Shown here: one piece after another, positions 5,798 through 10,669 of the stretch
Layout of the letters: the number at the start of each line of letters is the position of its first letter
Numbering within the stretch: position 1 is the first letter of the stretch
Assembly (NCBI GenBank): GCA_016284575.1
Contig: JAEEPD010000010.1
Location: 1 to 10,669, forward strand
DNA: 10,669 nt
Reading direction: 5' to 3'
Source of the DNA: Bacillota bacterium
GTDB taxonomy: Bacteria > Bacillota > Clostridia > Peptostreptococcales > Anaerovoracaceae
The notes under the pieces: generated by a model
What the model saw: the letters and a program-made list of their open reading frames with translations, nothing else
What the model was told of the DNA's origin: nothing
The model's database searches: none
Program-made: the position numbers and the translations under genes

Positions 5798-6002
5798 CAG
5801 CTGTGCTCCTTCCTCCGGGAACGTGCTCCTGCACCCAGGCCTTAAGATTGCTGTCGAACATGCTCCTGTAGCTTCTGGAGGGCCCGTGGTAGATTATAAA
5901 CACGCAGCCTCCGACGCATATGATCGCAGCCAGCAGTATGCAGGCCAGATCTATAAGGATCCTCTGAAATATTGATTTATTGAAATAGCTACTCTTCTTC
6001 AT
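5790..6002 (-). CDS. Small single-span membrane protein (70 residues)
   Basis: The protein has a basic start (MKKSSYFNKS), a hydrophobic segment at about 15-38 and a short polar tail beginning HGPSRSYRSMF. A Gly-Pro-Ser motif just after a membrane segment is also my recollection of the N-terminus of some clostridial phosphodiester glycosidase-family proteins, but no glycosidase domain follows, and I hold this resemblance weakly. The gene overlaps its upstream neighbour by 14 bases and its downstream neighbour by 8, and has only a weak AAGG ribosome site one base from the ATG. Translational coupling is therefore likely. It may form a complex with the 369-residue anchored protein. It ends in TAG. 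Confidence 0.7.
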   Translation of the reverse strand: MKKSSYFNKSIFQRILIDLACILLAAIICVGGCVFIIYHGPSRSYRSMFDSNLKAWVQEHVPGGRSTADD

Positions 6003-6489
6003 ACCTTGTATCTGTATAGCCCTCGGAGAGGAAGCGCTCTTCCAGGCTCAGGAGCTGCGAAAGAAGCTCCTTTGGACTGTCAGGACAGGTGATCACAGCA
6101 TCCGTCTCGCCTGCCATGGCGATCGCCTGCCCATGACCTTCGTACTGGCGAACAGCCTCTCCGGCCAGCTCGTTTGACGGCACCGAAGCCTTTTTTGTGA
6201 CGTGCATATCCACCACGTCTATCATGCCGCCCATATATACGCCGTTGGCTGGGCAGCGGCCCTTAAGAGCTCTGAGGCCCTTCTCCACTGCCTCCATGGG
6301 AGTTTCAAGCCCTATGGACCTGTTATACCTCATGGCAGCCTCGCTCATAAACCAGTGGTCCCCTATCACGATGGGCCGGAGGCGCTCAAAAAGCGCCCTG
6401 TCCGCCAGCACGCTGCAGACGGTGTCCGGATCCTTCCCCCAGGGGTCCCTTATGATTATAGCGATCAAAGGCCTTTTTTCCTCTTTCAT
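5989..6489 (-). CDS. Half-length PdxA-like protein lacking the metal-binding half
   Basis: The 166 residues resemble the first half of 4-hydroxythreonine-4-phosphate dehydrogenase (PdxA, about 330 residues). IIIRDPWGKDPDTV (11-24) matches the GDPAGIGPE region and RPIVIGD (38-44) matches the next conserved strand. AGETDAVITCPDSPKELL (126-143) matches the DAIVTAPINK region. The chain then ends; the second half of PdxA, with its metal-binding His residues and most of the active site, is missing here and is not encoded by the next gene. The canonical GDP at the start is RDP, and the Asn-Lys of PINK is changed. It is unlikely to be a working pyridoxine-pathway dehydrogenase. It may be a stand-alone ligand-binding domain kept for another use. 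The ATG lies nine bases after the UPF0316 stop, without a clear Shine-Dalgarno. It ends in TAG and overlaps the next gene by 14 bases. Confidence 0.65.
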   Translation of the reverse strand: MKEEKRPLIAIIIRDPWGKDPDTVCSVLADRALFERLRPIVIGDHWFMSEAAMRYNRSIGLETPMEAVEKGLRALKGRCPANGVYMGGMIDVVDMHVTKKASVPSNELAGEAVRQYEGHGQAIAMAGETDAVITCPDSPKELLSQLLSLEERFLSEGYTDTRYEEE

Positions 6490-6498
6490 AAGCCGATT

Positions 6499-7038
6499 CT
6501 ACTTCTTCTTTGCGGTATCGCCGAAATAGCCGCCGCTGGAGCTCTTGGTATCCTGCACCATAATAAAGGCCTTGGGATCCAGCTCCTTCACCAGCTTTTC
6601 AAGGGCAGCCGCATGCTTCTTGTCCACATCCGCCATGACCATCCACTTGTCGGGGCCGTATTCGTTGGCTTCGATACGGATGACGGTGATGGCATAGCCA
6701 GCCTGTCTGAGGCCGTCCAAAACCTTCTGGTCCCTGCCGGAGGTTATGACCTGGATCAGAACCTTACCGCTTATAAACAGGCCTGAAAGCTTGCCGCCGA
6801 TAAAGGTACCGGTGGCATAGCCGCCTGCATAGGCGATGGCTGTGGGGATCACTGGACCCGCGCCGCTTAAGGCATCGCGGACCACGATGTACCAGAGGAA
6901 CACCTCAACAAAGCCCACAAGAGCCGCAAATTTGTTTCTGCCCTTGACCGTGAGCATGGTCCTGAAGGTTCCCAGGGTCACGTCCATGATGCGGCAGCAG
7001 AATATCTTCAAACAGCTGAGAAGTACTGCAGTTGTCAT
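6499..7038 (-). CDS. UPF0316 family membrane protein (DUF5698 + DUF2179)
   Basis: The 179-residue protein carries the family signature RIMDVTLGTFRTMLTVKG at 16-33, then GFVEVFLWYIVVRDAL (42-57) and AYAGGYATGTFIGGK (69-83). It has about three membrane segments in residues 1-90. A soluble C-terminal domain of the DUF2179 type runs from about 92 to 162. The family is represented by B. subtilis YebE and has no established biochemical role. DUF2179 domains are thought to sense small ligands, which is a general inference. The start is very secure: AGGAGG four bases before the ATG, 14 bases after the stop of the ATP-grasp gene. It ends in TAG, nine bases before the PdxA-like gene. Confidence 0.88.
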   Translation of the reverse strand: MTTAVLLSCLKIFCCRIMDVTLGTFRTMLTVKGRNKFAALVGFVEVFLWYIVVRDALSGAGPVIPTAIAYAGGYATGTFIGGKLSGLFISGKVLIQVITSGRDQKVLDGLRQAGYAITVIRIEANEYGPDKWMVMADVDKKHAAALEKLVKELDPKAFIMVQDTKSSSGGYFGDTAKKK

Positions 7039-7052
7039 ATTTCCTCCTAAAA

Positions 7053-8348
7053 TCAGTAGGGATAGTATTTACCGAATTTTCTGTATTGGTTCAGGTCCTT
7101 AAGGAAGAGCTCCCAGCGGCGCTTAAGGCTCATGTCCTTGTCATAGCGCATGGAATTGCACTCCTTCCCCTCGGCTACGCACTTCTTTACAAGAGCCAGC
7201 TTTTCCGGGTCCCGGACATACTTGTACACCACCCCAAGGGGCACCACATGCCAGAAATGGGGGCCCTTCACCAGTATTTTTGGCAGCTCCCTGCGGTAGA
7301 CATAATCCTCGACTACCAGCCTGGCCAGATTGTTTCCGGCGCCTGTCACACGGTAGTGAGAACGGCCCTGACGGATATTTATCTCGAACATCTTGAACTT
7401 TCCGTCCCTGCTGTCCAGCTTTATATCCGCGTCCGCAAAGCCCTCGTAGCCTATGGATTCCATCATGTTGCCGATCTTATTCATCAGCTCTTCGTTGTAG
7501 ACTGTAAGGGTGGCGGCGTTGTTTCCAATAGCCGTGGGAGTATGCTCCTCCAGCAGCACGTTGCCGAAATTCATCAGCTTGACCTTATGGTCCGACCCGA
7601 TATACATCTGCAGATCGTAGATGGAATCGTCAGCACCGGGGACCATGTCCTGGATGATCATGTGGTCGTCGTAGCCGTTGGCATATATGAGCTTAAGAGT
7701 ATCCACCAGCTCCTGCTTTGAGTTTATAAAATAAGCCTTGTGGAAGCCCTGGAACTTCTTTTTGTGATACTTTACCGAATCGGAAGCCTTCAGCACCACC
7801 GGATAGCCGAAATCGATCTCAAAAACGTAGTTCATCTCCGGGGTGTAGATGAAGGTTTTTGCGTAGTCCAGGCCGTATTCGTCGCAGAGCTTGTAAAAGC
7901 TCTCCTTCAGGGTTATGCGGTCCAGGATGGGCTTGTCGGAGTAAGGGACGATGTAGCCCAGGCCCTTCAGATACTCCTTGTTTTCCACGATAAGACGCAC
8001 ATAATGGTCCGCGCAGCCAAGAAGTATCATGTCCTTTGCGGGCAGCCCCTCCTCGGAAACGCCCATCTGCTCGGGCCCTGCAGTCTCAGCCTCAGGACCG
8101 GTTATGGGTCCCCCCACTCTGCCGTATTTACGGTAGATCTTAGCCATGGTGTCCTGAAAGACCTCGGTCTCGTCCAGCCGCGGCTCCTCGAAATAGTCCA
8201 GTATCCTGGTCTCCTCCGTAATGACGCCGCCCTTGGCCCTCGCCACCATAAGGGACTTTATCCCGTAGGCCTCGTGGAAGGCCCTTCCCATGCTGTATAC
8301 GTTGATGTCCGATGCCAGCAGCACCGGCATGAAATTCACATTGCTCAA
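7053..8348 (-). CDS. ATP-grasp carboxylate-amine ligase, D-aspartate ligase-like
   Basis: With the ATG at 8354 the protein is 433 residues; from the preferred TTG at 8348 it is 431. Numbering here is from the ATG. FMPVLLASDINVYSMGRAFHEAYGI (8-32) is the usual N-terminus of clostridial carboxylate-amine ligases of the AslFm (D-aspartate ligase) type. YPVVLKASDS (184-193, Lys189) is the ATP-grasp nucleotide-binding strand. ADADIK (297-302) and FEINIRQGRS (313-322, Glu314, Asn316) are the magnesium-binding strands. AslFm joins D-Asp to the stem-peptide lysine of peptidoglycan; the amino acid used here is not shown. Residues about 81-105 are an acidic, Gly/Pro-rich linker. AGGAGG (8360-8355) directly abuts the ATG but is six bases from the TTG at codon 3, so I prefer TTG. 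It ends in TGA, with a second in-frame stop TAG two codons later. Confidence 0.85.
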   Translation of the reverse strand: MSNVNFMPVLLASDINVYSMGRAFHEAYGIKSLMVARAKGGVITEETRILDYFEEPRLDETEVFQDTMAKIYRKYGRVGGPITGPEAETAGPEQMGVSEEGLPAKDMILLGCADHYVRLIVENKEYLKGLGYIVPYSDKPILDRITLKESFYKLCDEYGLDYAKTFIYTPEMNYVFEIDFGYPVVLKASDSVKYHKKKFQGFHKAYFINSKQELVDTLKLIYANGYDDHMIIQDMVPGADDSIYDLQMYIGSDHKVKLMNFGNVLLEEHTPTAIGNNAATLTVYNEELMNKIGNMMESIGYEGFADADIKLDSRDGKFKMFEINIRQGRSHYRVTGAGNNLARLVVEDYVYRRELPKILVKGPHFWHVVPLGVVYKYVRDPEKLALVKKCVAEGKECNSMRYDKDMSLKRRWELFLKDLNQYRKFGKYYPY

Positions 8349-8360
8349 ATCCATCCTCCT
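8346..8360 (-). promoter_or_regulatory. Ribosome site that favours a TTG start over the adjacent ATG
   Basis: A perfect AGGAGG (8360-8355) is immediately followed by ATG (8354-8352) with no spacer, a distance at which the ribosome cannot normally use that ATG. TTG at 8348-8346 is in frame with optimal six-base spacing. The next in-frame ATG is codon 9, which is too distant. Confidence 0.6.
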
Positions 8361-8384
8361 GACCGGCTCAGCGCCACAGTCAGA

Positions 8385-9437
8385 CTAAATATACCCCTTG
8401 GGGTTGTTCTTCTGCCAGTTCCAGCTGTCCCTGCACATGTCCACAAGGTCCAGCTCAGCTTTCCAGCCCAGCACCTCCTGGGCCTTTGCGGGATTGCTGT
8501 AGTAGGAATCGATGTCTCCCGGCCTTCTGGGCTTGATCTCGTAGGGGATCTCGATTCCGTTGGCCTCCTCAAAGGCGTGGACCACGTCCAGAACGCTGTA
8601 GCCGACCCCGGTGCCCAGATTGAAGATCTCGACACCGCACTTCTCTTCGACTGCCTTCAGCGCTGCCACATGACCCTTAGCCAGGTCCACCACGTGGATG
8701 TAATCCCTTACGCCTGTGCCGTCGTGAGTCTGATAATCGTTTCCGAAAACGCCCAGCTTAGCGAGTCTTCCCACCGCCACCTGAGTAATGTAAGGCATCA
8801 GGTTGTTGGGAATGCCGCTGGGATCCTCTCCTATGAGGCCGCTTCTGTGGGCTCCGATGGGGTTGAAATAGCGCAGGATGACCACATTCCAGGGGTTTTC
8901 GTCGCCGTTTTTGACGTCCGCTGTGTGAAGATCCGTCAGGATGTCCTCAAGCATGGACTTGGTGGCGCCGTAGGGATGCATGGCCGCATGCTTCTGGGCG
9001 GTCTCCGGGATGGGACTGAAGTCCGGAACGCCGTAGACCGTGGCAGAGGAGCTGAAAATGATGCTCTTGCAGCCTGCCTTTCGCATCTCATCCACCAGCA
9101 CCAGAGTGCCGTAAACATTGTTTTCATAGTATTCCCAGGGCTTCAGCACCGATTCGCCCACAGCCTTGAGGCCGGCGAAATGAATGCAGCAGTCGAACAC
9201 CGGCTCGGCCTCAAACATGGCAGCCAGGCCCTCTCTGTCCCTTATATCCACCATGTAGAACGGCAGATCCGCGTTCTTTATGCCCTCAAGCTCCAGGACT
9301 CTGGATATCCTTCCGAGCACCAGCTCCTTGCTGTTGGACAGATTGTCCAGTATAACCACCCTGTGGCCTGCCTTTATAAGCTCCACAACGGTATGGGAAC
9401 CGATGAATCCGGTCCCTCCAGTAACAAGAATGTTCAT
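8385..9437 (-). CDS. galE: UDP-glucose 4-epimerase
   Basis: GalE interconverts UDP-glucose and UDP-galactose (or the N-acetyl forms in some homologues) in the cytoplasm and supplies galactose for glycans and the Leloir pathway. From the ATG at 9437 the protein is 350 residues, close to the family's 330-350. Positions: GGTGFIGSH (7-15) is the NAD-binding glycine motif, FSSSATVYG (138-146) holds the catalytic Ser, and YGATK (156-160) is the YxxxK pair. RYFNPIGAH, the C-terminal substrate-binding half (including RRPGDIDSYYSNP) and the final helix are present. The frame can also begin at GTG 9449, but the ATG has AAGGGA just upstream and gives the standard MNILVTGG start. It follows the 42-residue gene by 21 bases and precedes the ligase by about 36. 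It ends in TAG. Confidence 0.97.
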   Translation of the reverse strand: MNILVTGGTGFIGSHTVVELIKAGHRVVILDNLSNSKELVLGRISRVLELEGIKNADLPFYMVDIRDREGLAAMFEAEPVFDCCIHFAGLKAVGESVLKPWEYYENNVYGTLVLVDEMRKAGCKSIIFSSSATVYGVPDFSPIPETAQKHAAMHPYGATKSMLEDILTDLHTADVKNGDENPWNVVILRYFNPIGAHRSGLIGEDPSGIPNNLMPYITQVAVGRLAKLGVFGNDYQTHDGTGVRDYIHVVDLAKGHVAALKAVEEKCGVEIFNLGTGVGYSVLDVVHAFEEANGIEIPYEIKPRRPGDIDSYYSNPAKAQEVLGWKAELDLVDMCRDSWNWQKNNPKGYI

Positions 9438-9458
9438 ATATCCCTTCACTGTCCTTTC

Positions 9459-9587
9459 CTAGTCCTCGTCGTCCAGAGCTCCGCCTGCAGCGGAAACAGA
9501 GGATATAACAGATGCCACAGCCACAACAACGCCTGCTATGACCGCAAAGCCCACTACAGAAAGGGCGATAATAACACCGGTAGTCAT
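9459..9587 (-). CDS. Small single-span membrane protein, 42 residues
   Basis: A 43-codon frame from ATG 9587 to TAG 9461-9459 has an excellent ribosome site, AAGGAG (9599-9594) six bases upstream. It begins 16 bases after the stop of the reductase gene and ends 21 bases before galE. The product starts MTTGVIIALSVVGFAVIAG, has one long hydrophobic segment at about 4-30 rich in Val, Ala and Gly, then a Ser/Ala/Gly stretch and an acidic tail LDDED. I do not recognise a family. Ribosome site, spacing and coherent protein character make it a probable real gene, and it is too short for most gene finders. Confidence 0.75.
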   Translation of the reverse strand: MTTGVIIALSVVGFAVIAGVVVAVASVISSVSAAGGALDDED

Positions 9588-9603
9588 TTTTCTCTCCTTA
9601 AAA

Positions 9604-10224
9604 TTATCTGATGAAATTCATGCTTGCGCGGGGCTCCTTCTCCGGCAGGCCGTACTTTTCCTTGCCAAGGGCGATGGCCTTGATAAGGAAGCTCATGTTC
9701 TTTGCCAGAGTGCGCATGATGCGTCTTCCCTCCACGTCCTGTTCAGCCTCTCCGGCAGCTGCGCCGTAAGCGCCGTTCCAGTAGCAGCTGGAGGCCACGG
9801 GCATGCCTGAGATAGAAAAGTACTTGTTAAGCTGATCGAAGGTGGTCTCGATGCCGCCCCTTCTTGCTATGGCAACGGCTGCGCCTACCTTCATGGTCTT
9901 GTCGTAGTTGGTGCAGTAGAAGAGCCTGTCCATTACAGCGTCCAGCGTTGCGTTGGCAGAGGCGTAATATACCGGGGTCGCTGCGATAAGGCCGTCGGCC
10001 TGCTCGAACTTTTCAGCGATCTCGTTGACGCCGTCATCGAATACGCACTTGCCGTTTCTTTTGCAGAAACCGCATGCGATGCAGCCTCTGATGGGCTTGT
10101 TGCCGACCTGGATGACTTCAGTTTCGATGCCTTCCTCGGCAAAGGCCTCCTCCAGCAGGGAAACAGCATAGCTGGTGTTTCCGCCCTGCCTGGGGCTGCC
10201 GTTTAGTATAAGAACCTTCATCAT
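9604..10224 (-). CDS. Flavodoxin-family NAD(P)H-dependent reductase with a CX2CX2CX5C motif
   Basis: The 206-residue protein has the FMN-phosphate loop GSPRQGGNTS (9-18), TPVYYASANA (83-92) for the flavin ring, and a clean flavodoxin-like alpha/beta order. Cys48, Cys51, Cys54 and Cys60 in CIACGFCKRNGKC fit the compact cysteine motif of iron-sulfur flavoproteins of the Isf type, which bind a 4Fe-4S cluster and FMN and pass electrons. Many clostridial NADPH-dependent FMN reductase-like proteins carry similar cysteines without proven clusters, so I keep the broader name. Two ATGs are possible at 10224 and 10221; AAGGAG (10234-10229) lies four bases before the first and seven before the second. 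It ends in TAA. The next gene's ribosome site begins four bases after the stop, so the pair is probably cotranscribed. It is a redox protein; its partner is unknown. Confidence 0.88.
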   Translation of the reverse strand: MMKVLILNGSPRQGGNTSYAVSLLEEAFAEEGIETEVIQVGNKPIRGCIACGFCKRNGKCVFDDGVNEIAEKFEQADGLIAATPVYYASANATLDAVMDRLFYCTNYDKTMKVGAAVAIARRGGIETTFDQLNKYFSISGMPVASSCYWNGAYGAAAGEAEQDVEGRRIMRTLAKNMSFLIKAIALGKEKYGLPEKEPRASMNFIR

Positions 10225-10272
10225 AAATCTCCTTTATGTAAACATACCATTAACTATCGATCACATTGACGT

Positions 10273-10305
10273 TTATTCATCCAGCACCGCTGCGCCAAGG
10301 ACCTC
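10273..10305 (-). other. Conserved 3' coding tail of the sirtuin gene beyond the TGA
   Basis: These 33 bases continue the sirtuin frame without a frameshift, encode EVLGAAVLDE and finish with TAA. The reading agrees with the C-terminal IGEVLG region of other sirtuins. It would be translated only if the TGA were read through. If the full length is real, the gap to the next gene's start is 48 bases. Confidence 0.7.
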
Positions 10306-10669
10306 TCATATGGGATCCCTTATAAGCAGATCCGCCTGGCTGTCCATGCCGGTGGAGCTCATGTTGATGACCACCAGCTTGCTGCCGCGGAAGTAGTGGA
10401 TGAAGCCCGCCGCAGGGTACACCGCCAGCGAGGTGCCGCCGATTATAAGCACATTCGCCCTGCTGATGGCATTGACGGACTTATTGATGCAGTCCTCGTC
10501 CAGCATCTCGCCGTAGAGCACCACATCCGGCTTTATCAGACCGCCGCATTCGCAGTAAGGTACACCGTTTCTGCAGTTCTTCTCGTCCATTATGTAGTCG
10601 AGATCATAGAATCTGCGGCATTTTGTGCAGTAATTGCGCTCCACAGAGCCGTGAAGCTCGTAGACCCGC
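10306..10669 (-). CDS. Sirtuin (Sir2/CobB-type NAD-dependent deacetylase), 5' end outside window, cut short by an in-frame TGA
   Basis: The frame is open at the window edge and reads VYELHGSVERNYC, where His is the catalytic base of sirtuins (ELHGS). Then come the zinc-binding CTKC and CEC pairs, GGLIKPDVVLYGE, the NAD-binding GTSLAVYPAAG and the LVVIN strand, all standard. The frame stops at TGA 10308-10306 after LLIRDPI. In homologues this point reads IGEVLG. The same frame continues after the TGA as EVLGAAVLDE and ends at TAA 10275-10273, so the TGA replaces a Gly codon (GGA to TGA is one change). The predicted product lacks about eleven C-terminal residues. Sirtuins remove acyl groups from lysines using NAD and are cytoplasmic. 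The catalytic core is intact in what is visible, so partial function is possible. A nonsense mutation, assembly error or stop readthrough would all explain it. Confidence 0.85.
   Translation of the reverse strand, partial: RVYELHGSVERNYCTKCRRFYDLDYIMDEKNCRNGVPYCECGGLIKPDVVLYGEMLDEDCINKSVNAISRANVLIIGGTSLAVYPAAGFIHYFRGSKLVVINMSSTGMDSQADLLIRDPI

Noticed and set aside
7740..9611. A 623-codon open frame on the plus strand.
   Set aside because: It is antisense to the ATP-grasp gene, galE and the 42-residue gene, has no family resemblance, and is kept open by codon choice in the real genes.
10273..10308. Selenocysteine at the sirtuin TGA.
   Set aside because: The codon aligns with a structural Gly and not a redox Cys. 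The only downstream hairpin has a four-base stem with a three-base loop, too small for a bacterial SECIS.
499..10308. Genome-wide reassignment of TGA to Gly or Trp.
   Set aside because: More than 3,000 codons of other genes show no internal TGA while TGG and GGN are common. Only the stop bias is retained as a finding.

Overview
The window looks like chromosomal DNA of an anaerobic Gram-positive bacterium of the Bacillota, probably class Clostridia. The evidence is the gene families: DUF1576 membrane protein, UPF0316/DUF5698-DUF2179 protein, SLH-domain surface protein, D-aspartate-ligase-like ATP-grasp enzyme and a Cys-rich flavodoxin-type reductase. Strong AGGAGG-type ribosome sites, TTGACA/TATAAT promoters and a tRNA cluster with encoded CCA ends agree with this. 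Every gene I can support lies on the minus strand, so transcription runs from high to low coordinates. Long open frames on the plus strand are antisense shadows. I see no insertion sequence, phage gene, CRISPR array or origin.

Layout in transcription order. The right edge (10669 to 10273) holds the 3' part of a sirtuin deacetylase, broken near its end by an in-frame TGA where a Gly is expected. Then comes a tightly spaced run without visible terminators: flavodoxin-family reductase (10224-9604), an unlisted 42-residue single-span membrane protein (9587-9459), UDP-glucose 4-epimerase GalE (9437-8385), ATP-grasp carboxylate-amine ligase (8348-7053), UPF0316 membrane protein (7038-6499), a half-length PdxA-like protein (6489-5989), a 70-residue membrane protein (6002-5790), an exported or anchored 369-residue protein of unknown function (5797-4688) and an SLH-domain protein (4654-3980). 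Several of these genes overlap or are separated by fewer than 20 bases. GalE, the D-Asp-ligase-like enzyme, the SLH protein and the anchored proteins suggest work on the cell envelope.

Directly downstream is a four-tRNA operon (Met-His-Gln-Cys, 3899-3563) with its own promoter and a strong terminator (3558-3532). Three of the four tRNAs have unusual stem mismatches, including an A1xC72 top pair in tRNA-Gln. Next are a monocistronic DUF1576 transporter-like protein with an apparent internal duplication (3436-2072), with a perfect palindrome upstream, and a six-span membrane protein fused to a CAT/E2-type acyltransferase domain whose catalytic His is replaced by Glu (1920-499). This last gene appears to be transcribed as a leaderless mRNA from an extended -10 promoter preceded by 11-bp direct repeats. 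The left edge holds the N-terminus of a YtcJ-like amidohydrolase that lacks the HxH metal motif.

Across the window, TAG is the main stop codon (8 of 12 stops seen). Both TGA stops look atypical: one interrupts a conserved sirtuin motif, and the other is followed two codons later by TAG. I saw no internal TGA in any other gene, so this is a hint about stop-codon use in the genome, not proof of recoding.
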